A stretch of 64,000 nucleotides of DNA from contig CAVSZY010000004.1 in the NCBI GenBank assembly GCA_963732585.1, forward strand, positions 992,001 to 1,056,000, given 5' to 3'. A program made the translations under genes and the position numbers. How positions within the stretch are numbered: the first letter of the stretch is position 1; each line of letters starts with the position of its first letter. This DNA is from WLMZ01 sp963732585. Lineage in GTDB: Bacteria > Actinomycetota > Acidimicrobiia > Acidimicrobiales > Ilumatobacteraceae. Below are positions 53,491-62,337 of this stretch, one piece after another. The notes beneath the pieces are model-generated. The model searched no databases and had not been told where the DNA came from. It saw only the letters and a list, made by a program, of their open reading frames with translations.

Positions 53491-55227
53491 ATGACTGAGC
53501 TCTCAGCGGCCGGTGCCGCACGGCACTTTGACGAACTCATCGATGCGATGGAAGTAATTGGTTTGTGCGAATTCGCCGCGCCCGGTCGGCGTATGGCTAG
53601 CGACATCGATGCATCTTTGGAACCGGCGCTTTTGGTGGCTCTGGAGGCCAACCCAGCCATCCAACCAAAGTCCTATTTGGACTTCTGGCAGCTACCCGAC
53701 GATCTGCGTCGCGGTCAGGATCTTCAGGATTCGTATGTCGAACGCTGGCGGCAGGCGTTAGAGCATGTGGCGTCGCCGCGTTCTCGGGCAAAACTGGCAG
53801 ACCTCATCTGGTGTGCGCAGCCAAGTGATTCAGCCGCGGCGACGACAGCAATAGAGGCATATCACGAGTCAGCTCAGGCCGCCTATGCGTCTTCGGCACC
53901 GGCATGGTCCGATTGGGACCCGGCATTGAACGGCGACCACGTCGCGATCTTCAGGGTCGATCGGTGGTCGAGAGCGCGTCAAATCGCAATTGCCACGAAG
54001 AACGACTCCGCCCGATCGTTGATCGAAGAGTCAGTACGAATCTTCATTGAGGACGAAATGCAGCAGGGCCGTTGGACCGGAGCGCTACAAGGGCTCGGGG
54101 CGGTCGGCGAGCCGACCCGTTTGCGGCCTGCGTGGGTAGCCGACGTGGTAACGCGGTCCGCCAACATTGCATTGGGCGCCGGCGCCGATGCTCGAAGCCC
54201 GGGACTGGGGCCGTTACTTGAGCTCGCTGTCGCTCACGCTGACACGGCGCAGGGGCGGAAAGACGTCTCACGAGAGATTGTGAATGCCTGGATTCGCGCA
54301 GCCGACGACGCGTCGGAGGTCGATGAATACGGGATTCTTCAACATGCCTACCAGCGCGCCGTTGACCTTGGACATCCAGACCTTGCCACTCAAATCGCTG
54401 CGCGACGTGCGAACATCGACCCAAGTCGATTCATAACCCGCATCCGTTCCGAGACGCCGGTCGACTCAGAGTTCTTAGGCGCGACAGCTGCTCAGATCGA
54501 CATCGTGATGGCAGCTCCAGACCTGACCCAATGGTTTCTGAAAATGAGTTCTTTCGGGCTACCCACCGGCGATCTTGTTGCACTCATTGCTGAAACGAGC
54601 GATCAGGTGCGAAACAAACCAGATCTTGAAGACTCGATCACGACGCATATATTCGGCGATCGGCAACACATCGCTGTCGGCGATGACGCCAAGATCCGGC
54701 TCAAGGTGGCCCGCCACGCGCAGATATCCGCCCCGTTCATAGCAGTGTTTCTACTAGTTCCCGCGTTTGAGCGTCTGGGCGTTTGCATCCGCAACGAAGA
54801 GTTCAGTGTTGATGACGCGTGGAATCAGCCTTTCATCGAGCCCCTTTCCGCCGAACGACTTCGGCGAGGCTTCACGCTCTACTTGGATGGCGATGCGGAC
54901 TCGGCCGCACACTTGCTCATCCCAACTTTTGAGTCAGTGATGCGAACGCTCGTGAAATACCTCGGGCTTCCGGTTGGCGCGCCCGCAAGGCAGGGCAAGG
55001 ATGGGATGCAACCGTTGTTAGGTGACCTGCTTTCGCAACTGGAGGGATGGGTGCCTGAACCGCTTCGCCTGTATTGGAAGATGATGCTCATCGATTTCCC
55101 GGGCTTCAACTGGCGCAACGACATCGCGCACGGGCTGTCACCGAAGTTCGACCAGGTAAAAGGTTCACTCGTCGCCCACCTATGCGGAACTCTCGCCTGG
55201 CCGCTACACCAGCTCAAGGGATTCTGA
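53491..55227 (+). CDS. Large DUF4209/HEPN-motif protein coupled to HigBA
   Basis: A 578-residue soluble protein (a GTG three bases earlier is an alternative start overlapping the HigA stop). Mostly helical, with no catalytic motif in the first two thirds. The C-terminal part (SAAHLLIPTFESVMRTLVKY, then YWKMMLIDFPGFNWRNDIAH) ends in R-N-D-I-A-H-G, the R-x4-H pattern of HEPN proteins and the arrangement of DUF4209-like proteins in defence islands. Coupling to a toxin-antitoxin pair suggests a defence or stress role; inferred. Confidence 0.6.
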   Translation: MTELSAAGAARHFDELIDAMEVIGLCEFAAPGRRMASDIDASLEPALLVALEANPAIQPKSYLDFWQLPDDLRRGQDLQDSYVERWRQALEHVASPRSRAKLADLIWCAQPSDSAAATTAIEAYHESAQAAYASSAPAWSDWDPALNGDHVAIFRVDRWSRARQIAIATKNDSARSLIEESVRIFIEDEMQQGRWTGALQGLGAVGEPTRLRPAWVADVVTRSANIALGAGADARSPGLGPLLELAVAHADTAQGRKDVSREIVNAWIRAADDASEVDEYGILQHAYQRAVDLGHPDLATQIAARRANIDPSRFITRIRSETPVDSEFLGATAAQIDIVMAAPDLTQWFLKMSSFGLPTGDLVALIAETSDQVRNKPDLEDSITTHIFGDRQHIAVGDDAKIRLKVARHAQISAPFIAVFLLVPAFERLGVCIRNEEFSVDDAWNQPFIEPLSAERLRRGFTLYLDGDADSAAHLLIPTFESVMRTLVKYLGLPVGAPARQGKDGMQPLLGDLLSQLEGWVPEPLRLYWKMMLIDFPGFNWRNDIAHGLSPKFDQVKGSLVAHLCGTLAWPLHQLKGF

Positions 55228-55234
55228 GCTGCTG

Positions 55235-55762
55235 GTGGCGGAACGGAAGAGCTCAGATGGGGAAGAGATCGTAAGCCGTATCGAGGACGACATTGAAGCG
55301 TTCGGCTATGACTGCGCGGCAGCTTTGCGAAGCTGCAGGCATCGAAGAATCCATCCTGTCGAAAGTGCGTAGCGGCAGCCGCAACTTGAAGGTTGCAGCG
55401 CTCTCCAAAATTGCTCAAGCCCTTGGCGTTTCTCCGCTTGCGCTGCTTCGCGATGATTCGTTGCTCGCGAAGTTGCCGTTGGCCGCCCGTAGCGAGGAGG
55501 CCAACCTGCAAGCGACGCGTTCCAGCGGATCGTTGCGCGTACCGAACTTCAGGAGATTCTTGACCGCGGCAATCTGCCTGCCCGTCGCCTCGACGATCGC
55601 CGTACTGCGACAATTCCAACGCAAGACGGCTGGCTAGCTGCAACCCTCGGTCTCGCCCGTCAAGTGAGGGCAGAAATGCCGATCGATGACGGCCCACACG
55701 TGACGGTCCTTGCCAGATATTGCTGCGAGGTCGGCGCGCTTCGAGATATGCGCCACCTTTGA
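55235..55762 (+). pseudogene. XRE-family regulator with frame breaks
   Basis: Three frames together give about 175 residues. GTG 55235 (AERKSSDGEEIVSRIEDDIE) joins by loss of T55307 to MTARQLCEAAGIEESILSKV, a complete XRE helix-turn-helix (with SKIAQALGVSPLALLRDDSL). After EEANLQA the frame changes again to FQRIVARTELQEILDRGNLP and ends at 55762. It starts eight bases after the HEPN-motif gene, so it may have been the fourth gene of that operon. Confidence 0.55.
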
Positions 55763-55968
55763 GAACGAACCGCGGGTTTCTCTCATCGGCGCGGGCCCGC
55801 TGCAGGGCGACGACGACCGTCGACGACCGTCGACGCGACCAGCCAGCCGAGTCGTCCGGCCGCCACCCCGTCTTGAGTTGTGCCTGCTGGATCCACTGAT
55901 CGAGATGCTGTTTCGAGGTGCGTGGTTTGCCGCGGTCGGCCAACCCGGAGGAAAGGGTGGTCGTTCAT
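55735..55968 (-). pseudogene. N-terminal fragment of an AbiEii-type toxin
   Basis: Minus-strand fragments in two frames: RGKPRTSKQHLDQWIQQAQL, AAGRLGWLVASTVV and VVALQRARADERNPRFVLKG with GGAYLEARR. This is the N-terminal part of AbiEii nucleotidyltransferases, ending just after the L-K-G-G-x-Y-L-E core. The remainder is missing. MNDHPFLR at 55968 lies next to the end of the AbiEi remnant, as expected for an AbiE operon. Confidence 0.6.
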
Positions 55969-56330
55969 CGGCGCGTCGCCACCTGCTCGGAGAGAGTTTG
56001 CTGTTCGAGGTTGTGATCAGCCCTCGAGCTCTCGCTGCTTCGAGCGCCTGGTGAACCAGGTGGGGGTGCCAACGTCGTCGTTGATGATCTACGCGATCGG
56101 ATATCGGGTGTCACAATCGGGATCTTCCTCGAACCTTCGAACGCCGCTGGCGGCGAGGTTCTGATGGTGCACCCTGTAGACATCACCGTGTTGGCGTCGC
56201 GTCCGGTAGCCAAAAGGAACGGTCGAGTGGATGGTCTCGGGGTCCACGTCAGCCAGGTCGTAGAGATCGATCGCTGTTGCGTGGCTGAGCGCGCCTCGCC
56301 GTCCTGCCCGCAGCACCATAGTTCGGTTTG
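55965..56330 (-). pseudogene. AbiEi-type antitoxin remnant
   Basis: Fragments in several frames: GALSHATAIDLYDLADVDPE, TIHSTVPFGYRTRRQHGDVY, RVHHQNLAASGVRRFE, IPIVTP and LVHQALEAARARGLITTSNS. These follow the order of the AbiEi C-terminal domain. The DNA-binding N-terminus is not found upstream. With the adjoining toxin fragment it forms a degraded type IV toxin-antitoxin pair. Confidence 0.6.
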
Positions 56331-56370
56331 GATTCTGCCAATCAGATCACACCTCCAGGTGCAGCCAAGC

Positions 56371-56390
56371 CTTTACCACTTTCGGTAAAG
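56371..56390. promoter_or_regulatory. Inverted repeat CTTTACC-6-GGTAAAG
   Basis: A perfect 7-bp dyad in the gap between the VapC gene and the degraded AbiE pair. It may be a leftover operator or a terminator after vapC (both genes are on the minus strand). Confidence 0.35.
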
Positions 56391-56492
56391 TGTTGGCACC
56401 GGATTGCGGCTGAGCCTGTGACTTGCTGGAGCGGGAACCTGGCTATGGGCGCCTTCCCAGCGTTTTGGCGTCTTGCGATGTTGGAGGCCGCT

Positions 56493-56927
56493 TCAACAAC
56501 CTCGTCGGCCGGACACCTCGTCGTCGATGTGTTGATAGGGCAAGTCGGCGACGCGTTTCCACGCATTTTCGTTGCCGATGACCGCTGTGGCTGCAAGTTC
56601 GAATGCGGTGGCCACGATGTACGCGTCGGGCAGGCGCATGCCAGTTGCCGCCCGAACTTGGGCCGCGCGGCGGGCGATATCAACGGAGATGTCAGCAACG
56701 CTGCAAACCATTGTCGCGAATGCAAGCACACGTGCTTCGCTCTCAATATCGCCGCTGGCCAAGGGCTTGACGAGCAGCTCTGACAGCGTGATCGGCGACA
56801 CCACGAGTTGGCTGCCGAGTGCTCGTTGTTGATCAACCAATCGGCGCGTCGCCTGATGTCGCGGATCTGATGGTGGACGATCGAGCAGGTAGATGCACGC
56901 CGAGCTATCGAGAACGGCAGCCCTCAC
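56493..56927 (-). CDS. vapC: PIN-domain toxin VapC
   Basis: A 144-residue PIN-domain ribonuclease toxin. AVLDSSACIYLLDRPPSDPR carries the first active-site Asp, SPITLSELLVKPL the conserved Glu, and MRLPDAYIVATAFEL the third Asp; NENAWKRVADLP holds the last acidic position region. The GTG at 56927 overlaps the antitoxin stop by four bases (GTGA). A start at 56936 is also possible but less likely. Confidence 0.88.
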   Translation of the reverse strand: MRAAVLDSSACIYLLDRPPSDPRHQATRRLVDQQRALGSQLVVSPITLSELLVKPLASGDIESEARVLAFATMVCSVADISVDIARRAAQVRAATGMRLPDAYIVATAFELAATAVIGNENAWKRVADLPYQHIDDEVSGRRGC

Positions 56928-57154
56928 TCGGGCCACTCCGCTCGCAATTCGCCAACGTAGGAGTCGGGGTAAATACCAGGAAGGGACCCCGCCAGATCGT
57001 CGAGCAGACTGTCGGCGGTGACCGGCAACAGCACGATGGCACCACTTGCGGTTTCGATCAGATGCAAGCGGCTGCCACCCGACAGACCTCGCCGACGAAT
57101 AAGCGCTGCTGGAAGCGTAATTTGTCCCTTACTCGACACGGTTGTAGTAGCCAT
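56924..57154 (-). CDS. vapB: AbrB/MazE-fold antitoxin VapB
   Basis: A 76-residue antitoxin with a SpoVT/AbrB swapped-hairpin DNA-binding domain: TTTVSSKGQITLPAALIRRR, then GLSGGSRLHLIETASGAIVL. The C-terminal tail (LAGSLPGIYPDSYVGELRAE) is the expected toxin-binding segment. First gene of vapBC, probably autoregulated. Confidence 0.9.
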   Translation of the reverse strand: MATTTVSSKGQITLPAALIRRRGLSGGSRLHLIETASGAIVLLPVTADSLLDDLAGSLPGIYPDSYVGELRAEWPE

Positions 57155-57475
57155 GTTCCGAGCATACCAAGCAAAGGGCGATATCTGCTTGGTAATCGTG
57201 CACAGTTCCGCCGCCTACCGCACAGCCACGTGACATTCAGATCGCGGGACCTTAAGCCAGTCGATGACGACGTAGTCACGTTCGTCGAGCCATTTGGTTC
57301 CAATCGCGGCGTTGACGTCGCTGTACTGGTATCGCCATCGTCGATAAGCCTGGCCGAGTTCGTGATCGATGATCGGGGCCCCCGCAAAAGGGGCGAGATT
57401 CGGTTGCCATGCGGCCAATCACTCCCTAGTCTTCTATGGCAAAGCTGATTCAGCTCAGGGGTGAAGGTATGATGT
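57155..57475. other. 321-bp gap between vapB and higB
   Basis: A 67-codon minus-strand frame (57215-57418; YRRWRYQYSDVNAAIGTKWL inside) has no recognised domain and could be a remnant. Otherwise only the promoter regions of the two divergent toxin-antitoxin operons are expected here; before higB GGGGTGAAGG lies near its start. Confidence 0.3.
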
Positions 57476-57775
57476 ATGCATGTTGAATTTACATCTGACG
57501 AACTTCGCCGCCTTTACGAGGACGTCTCGTACAAGCCCAGCCGATTCGGTAACGACGTCGTCAAGGCTTATCGAAAGAAGGTCGGTCTGCTGGTGGCGGC
57601 CAACGATGAACGAGACCTCATCAACATCAATTCACTGCACTACAAGAAGCTGGTCGGCAACCGAGCCGGTCAGCACTCGATACGACTCAACAACCAATGG
57701 CGTTTGATTCTCAACGTGATCACAGCCGATGACGACAAAACGATGCTCATTCTCGAGATCGTCGACTACCACTAA
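57476..57775 (+). CDS. higB: HigB toxin (host inhibition type)
   Basis: A 99-residue RelE-fold toxin of the HigB/killer-protein type. FTSDELRRLYEDVSYKPSRF and VVKAYRKKVGLLVAANDERD are followed by LHYKKLVGNRAGQHSIRLNN with the catalytic-region pattern S-I-R-L-N-x-Q-W-R-L, then ILEIVDYH, a usual ending of this family. It probably cleaves mRNA on ribosomes. Followed 21 bases later by its antitoxin. Confidence 0.92.
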   Translation: MHVEFTSDELRRLYEDVSYKPSRFGNDVVKAYRKKVGLLVAANDERDLININSLHYKKLVGNRAGQHSIRLNNQWRLILNVITADDDKTMLILEIVDYH

Positions 57776-57796
57776 ATAGCTAGCAACGAGGGCGAT

Positions 57797-58879
57797 ATGA
57801 CCCACACCACACTCCGTCCCGCCGAGGTATTTCCACCCGGCGAGTATCTGAAGGACGAACTCGACGAGCGCGGCTGGACCGTGACGGAATTCGCCGAGAT
57901 CATTGGCCGACCCGTTCAGGCCGTTTCCGAGATCATCAATGGCAAGAAGGAAATCACCGTCGACACGGCCGTCTCCTTCGCCGACGCGCTCGGCACCAGC
58001 CCTGAGCTCTGGCTGAATCTGCAGACCAACTACCGGCTGTTCGAACATCGGCGGCGGTCCGGCGGCGGCGCGTCAGATGTCGAACGGCGCGCTCGGTTTC
58101 GCCGGTTGATCCCACTCTCGGAAGCCAAGAAACGAGGTTGGCTTTCTGCTACCGACGATCTCGATGTGCTCGAACGTGAGATCTGTTCGCTGTTGGAGAT
58201 CGGATCGATCACCGACGATGGCCAGCTTCCAATCGCTGCGCGCCGATCGAACTCCAACGATCCATTGTCGATCGAACAGCAGGCTTGGTTGGGCAGGGTT
58301 CGCGCAATCGCCCGCCTGCGGCCAGCGGCACCCTTCGACCGCGACCGGCTGGAGCGGTTAGCGGCGGAACTTCCGCTGCGGCTGCGCTCGGGCGCTGAGC
58401 GACTGCACGAGATTCGCGGCTGGCTTGCCGAGTGCGGGGTGACGTTCGTGTTTCTGGAGGGCTTGCGCGGTGGAAAGCTCGACGGCGCTGTCTCCTTTCT
58501 TGAAGACGGCCGACCAATGCTCGCCCTCAGCGGCCGCGGCGACCGATTCGACAGCTTCTTGTTCACGTTGCTGCACGAGTGCGCCCACCTCGTTCTAATG
58601 CATGTGACCCCAGACTCTCCCGACATCATCGACGAAGACATCGCCGGTGCCGGCGGCGCCGTCGAGATCAAGGCCAACGAACAAGCCAGCGCCTGGCTGT
58701 TCCCTCACGGCTTTGCCTGCCCCTCGACGCAGCTCAAAGCGATCGCCGCCGCTGCCGATAATTACGGGCTACACCCAAGCGTGATCATCGGCCGGCTGCA
58801 GCGCGACAGCGGCACCTGGACCTTGCATCGACGGCGTATCCCCAAAGTCCGCTCCGTCTTACAAGACGACGCAGGATAG
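57797..58879 (+). CDS. higA: HigA antitoxin fused to an ImmA/IrrE metalloprotease domain
   Basis: A 360-residue protein. The N-terminal HigA helix-turn-helix (PPGEYLKDELDERGWTVTEF, GRPVQAVSEIINGKKEITVD, LGTSPELWLNLQ) occupies residues 13-80. The C-terminal part is an ImmA/IrrE domain with zinc-protease motif HECAH (260-264) in FLFTLLHECAHLVLMH, followed by EIKANEQASAWLFP. Typical HigA is about 100 residues; here the antitoxin carries a protease domain. GAGGG stands four bases before the ATG. Confidence 0.9.
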   Translation: MTHTTLRPAEVFPPGEYLKDELDERGWTVTEFAEIIGRPVQAVSEIINGKKEITVDTAVSFADALGTSPELWLNLQTNYRLFEHRRRSGGGASDVERRARFRRLIPLSEAKKRGWLSATDDLDVLEREICSLLEIGSITDDGQLPIAARRSNSNDPLSIEQQAWLGRVRAIARLRPAAPFDRDRLERLAAELPLRLRSGAERLHEIRGWLAECGVTFVFLEGLRGGKLDGAVSFLEDGRPMLALSGRGDRFDSFLFTLLHECAHLVLMHVTPDSPDIIDEDIAGAGGAVEIKANEQASAWLFPHGFACPSTQLKAIAAAADNYGLHPSVIIGRLQRDSGTWTLHRRRIPKVRSVLQDDAG

Positions 58880-58947
58880 GTAAGGGTGGCTCTGTCGCAC
58901 GGTCGTCCAACCAAGCCTCTCTAGCTCGGTTCGGCATTCCGCCGATC

Positions 58948-61900
58948 TTATTCGACGTCGACAGCGCTTGTCGGCGGTGCTTGGTCGGGTTCTTGCGACT
59001 CGTCGTCGTCTCGACACCTAGCCGCATCGCCCAGAACGTCGGCAATTTTCATCCACCTTTGCGCCGCTCGCTCTACCGCTGCCGTAATTTCGAAATGCCG
59101 AAACCGTCTGGCCCGAAGCGCGCTCAGCGTCGACTCCGAATCTTTGAATCCCCCGAGGACTATCTGGTCCAGTTCGTCGCCTTTTGGCATGCGACCGTAG
59201 CGATCGCGGATGACCTCAAGCCCTGTCGGAAATCGCTCTTGTTCGAAGGTGCGGTCGGCTAGCGCCGCGACGCTGCGCCAGCCAGCGAGGCGTTCCGCAG
59301 GTCGGCTGGAGAATCTCTGAATTCTCGCGAGAGCCCGCAATGCTTCGACTTCCTTGGCGAACCGCATCGTTAGGTCATCTTCGGGCCTTTCGGGCCATTC
59401 GAGGGCCAGCCGTCGCCAGGCATCAGCGGCCGCCCCGGAGGCTGTGGCGATGCACTGGGCGGTGAGCCAGCTATTGGCGCGCCGGGTGAGGGCTTCCGAC
59501 CGCGAAGTGTTCGGGTCTGCGGTGCCACCCGCCCCCCGCCGGGCATCGTCGATATGACGCGTCTCCCGATCAACGATGGATTGGTAGCGATCCACGGCAT
59601 CGTCGGGGTAATCGAGATCCCAGAGCGCTGATGCCCAACGAACGAACCGTGGATGCGAACGCAAGCGGTCGAGGTCGGGGTCTTCGTACAGCAGCCAATC
59701 GGCGACCCCAGCCTCAATCCCGTTAATACTCCGCAGTGGCCGATTTACCACCGCCCAGTGAAGGGCCTCGACAGCTCTTGCCGCAGTGGCGTCGTTCGAC
59801 ACCCACAGCGCCCGCCGCCTAAGGTGTTTTTCGGCCAGGTCGAGGCCATTGAATGCCTTATAGTTCGCACCCGACAACGTTCGCGGGTCCGGGATCATCG
59901 ACGTGGCCTCGATACAGGCCAGGTAGTACCAATAGGTCCACGTACCCTCCCTCGTTGTCCAGCCTCGAGCGAGTTCGTTCCATGGCGTCCATCGGCGTGT
60001 GCCGTTCGTGTAGAGATTTCTGGACTCGAGTCGAATCGAGAAGGTACCGGGACATGGGTCCAGCCCGGCGATCGATCGCCTGAGATTCTCGATCACCGGT
60101 TTGCCGTGGCGGTTCGGATCGAGTCCGCCGCCTTGAAGGTAGTCAACTCGATCGATGAGTTTCTGTCGGGCACCCAGAAGCGAAATCCGAACGAGCCGTG
60201 GCGACAAGAACGGGCGAGTCCACATCTCCTTCTTCCCAACGAGCCCACGCTTTCGCAGCTTCTCCTTTTCTTCGATCGAGGCGCGAAGGGCAAACGTCCG
60301 CATGTCGAGTTGCATGGCGAAGAGCGCGCAGACCCGCCGACGTTGGCGATCTGCGACCGTCTCGTCGCGTTCGGCTTGCCGCGCCCGATCGCGTACGAGA
60401 TCGAGCAAGAAGAACGCGAGACGTTGCCGATCAAGGCCAAGCTGCCGCCACTCCGACGCGCCCTCGCTACGGATCGCATTGCTGATTGCTCTCCAACAAT
60501 CAGGCGGCGCCTTCAACCCCATATCACGTGGCCAGGCTCCTACGTGTCGCTCGGCGAGGGCGACGGCAATTGCGTCGCCATCGAAGGCGTTCAGAAGCCA
60601 CGGGATCCACCGTTCGAGTCCGCTCACGACGTCTGGGTCGACGTGTCCCTTGTAGTTGATCGTTGATGCCGTGAACACTGGCAGTGGACCTGCGCCCTGA
60701 GGACGATGATTCGCATCGCACTTGCCGATGAGGAGCACATCGTCGCGATCCTCTTCGAGCAGCAATGCATCGAGCAGCGGAAACTCATCCCGCAGCAGTG
60801 CGTCGTAGCGGTTGTGCAGGAAGCCTCGCAGGCGACGTGCGGTGTCGTCGCAGTTTGTCTGCTCCTCGCGGCGTTTCTGCATGAGTTCGGATAGAGCGGG
60901 CTCGGGATAGTCCGCCACCAATTCGTCACCGACGATCGGCTTGCGATTCGGGTCCGACGAGCGAAGCAGGTCCGAGGTCCACCGATCCACCCAACGTTCA
61001 GCAAACGTCAGCACGGTGATGTAGCGCCACAGGAGCTGTGTTGCATCGTCGCTGACAATACGCAGATGAGGCAACTTTCGATCGGGCTTCAACATGCGAG
61101 GCGAGTGGTAGCGCTCGCCGAGGTCGGCGTTTTCCGAAGGCGGCGGAGACTTCCAACGGCCGTATCCGGTGCCGCCGTAGAGGACGAGGTTCAGCGAATC
61201 GCTGTAGGTGTCCAGCGCGTCGTAAAAGTGTCCAATTTGTTCCTGGGTGGAGCCGAGCAATCCACGTATCGGCAACCCCGATGGATCGGCAGAGATCCCA
61301 TCACGGCAGCGCACAATGGCTTCATCGAAGTGCCTCGCGGCGATCTGTTGCTTGGCCTCGACGTAGCACCGCAGCGACATCTCGTTCGGCTTCCACGCTG
61401 GTGCCCATCTGCGGCTCGGAGTCGCGTTGAACCCAATGACAACCGCTGCCGCCGAGCAGGCCAATTGGCGTGCCGAGTCGGTCCACGCATCGCCCCAGAT
61501 CGTGTCCACGTGTACTTGCCGGTGAGTCACCTGATTCACCAGGGAATAGGTGAAGCCCTTTCTGCCCGTGCGTTCGCTCACCCGAGCGGTGGCCTGCAGG
61601 AGGTATCCCATGCGCCGCACGTCTCGGCTCGCGATTCGATGCGCTGTCTTCACCGCGAATCCCGGTGCCTCGGCGATGGTGGCCGGCAATGCGATCTGCG
61701 CATCGTCACCGTCTGTACTGGGAACGGTGGATGGCGGGTCGATAGAGCATCGCCCGAGGCGATCACGAACGAGGGCGATCATCTCCGATGCGTTGCCATT
61801 ATCCCCGGTTGCCGACATGTCGATCTCCCCGATCCTGATAGGACCGACGTCGTTTCGACGAGCCACTTGGTGAGCCCGCAGTGCTGCGACGAGCAGCGCT

Positions 61901-62217
61901 GCGCCCAACGCAACGTACAGAGTTCTCGGCTCAGGGGCGGTCGCAGTCGAAGGGATCACTCTCAACGTCCTGGCAACGTGGCCGAGGCCATCCCTTGCCT
62001 CGTCGACGCGGCTCTCACTGCGCTTTCCCAACCAGATCAGCGAAGCGAGGACGGCGAGGGGCCCACCGACGAGTGTCGGCCAGGGGCGAAGGCAACGCCA
62101 CAAGCGTTTCAGCGCGTGGAGCGGATGACCCTTCGTCGCAAGGACCAAGAATCGTACGGCGTACACGAGCGCCACGCCGCCGAGGCCGAGCACCATTACC
62201 AATGTTGTTACCCGCAT
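58948..62217 (-). CDS. Very large membrane-anchored protein of unknown function
   Basis: A protein of about 1,089 residues from the ATG at 62217 (62277 possible). Three N-terminal helices (LVMVLGLGGVALVYAVRFLV, LVGGPLAVLASLIWLG, TLYVALGAALLVAALRA) are followed by a large cytoplasmic part. A TPR-like pair (CYVEAKQQIAARHFDEAIVR, STQEQIGHFYDALDTYSDSL) lies near 330-390. The rest is helical, rich in Arg and Trp, with no known catalytic motif. It stands alone, convergent with the HigB/HigA-ImmA pair. Its setting beside toxin-antitoxin genes suggests an accessory gene. Confidence 0.6.
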   Translation of the reverse strand: MRVTTLVMVLGLGGVALVYAVRFLVLATKGHPLHALKRLWRCLRPWPTLVGGPLAVLASLIWLGKRSESRVDEARDGLGHVARTLRVIPSTATAPEPRTLYVALGAALLVAALRAHQVARRNDVGPIRIGEIDMSATGDNGNASEMIALVRDRLGRCSIDPPSTVPSTDGDDAQIALPATIAEAPGFAVKTAHRIASRDVRRMGYLLQATARVSERTGRKGFTYSLVNQVTHRQVHVDTIWGDAWTDSARQLACSAAAVVIGFNATPSRRWAPAWKPNEMSLRCYVEAKQQIAARHFDEAIVRCRDGISADPSGLPIRGLLGSTQEQIGHFYDALDTYSDSLNLVLYGGTGYGRWKSPPPSENADLGERYHSPRMLKPDRKLPHLRIVSDDATQLLWRYITVLTFAERWVDRWTSDLLRSSDPNRKPIVGDELVADYPEPALSELMQKRREEQTNCDDTARRLRGFLHNRYDALLRDEFPLLDALLLEEDRDDVLLIGKCDANHRPQGAGPLPVFTASTINYKGHVDPDVVSGLERWIPWLLNAFDGDAIAVALAERHVGAWPRDMGLKAPPDCWRAISNAIRSEGASEWRQLGLDRQRLAFFLLDLVRDRARQAERDETVADRQRRRVCALFAMQLDMRTFALRASIEEKEKLRKRGLVGKKEMWTRPFLSPRLVRISLLGARQKLIDRVDYLQGGGLDPNRHGKPVIENLRRSIAGLDPCPGTFSIRLESRNLYTNGTRRWTPWNELARGWTTREGTWTYWYYLACIEATSMIPDPRTLSGANYKAFNGLDLAEKHLRRRALWVSNDATAARAVEALHWAVVNRPLRSINGIEAGVADWLLYEDPDLDRLRSHPRFVRWASALWDLDYPDDAVDRYQSIVDRETRHIDDARRGAGGTADPNTSRSEALTRRANSWLTAQCIATASGAAADAWRRLALEWPERPEDDLTMRFAKEVEALRALARIQRFSSRPAERLAGWRSVAALADRTFEQERFPTGLEVIRDRYGRMPKGDELDQIVLGGFKDSESTLSALRARRFRHFEITAAVERAAQRWMKIADVLGDAARCRDDDESQEPDQAPPTSAVDVE

Positions 62218-62337
62218 TGCGTGTCTCCCGCTCGAGTTCACGTGCAATCGAAACGGTAGCTCACTTGATGGGTCCAACGACCTAGATTCTTCATGCTATT
62301 TGAGAATTCGACACGGGTCAGAGCAGGTCGCAGGTCC

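Noticed and set aside
57215..57418. A 67-residue minus-strand protein between vapB and higB
   Set aside because: The composition could be coding, but there is no family, no convincing start and no conserved context to support it.
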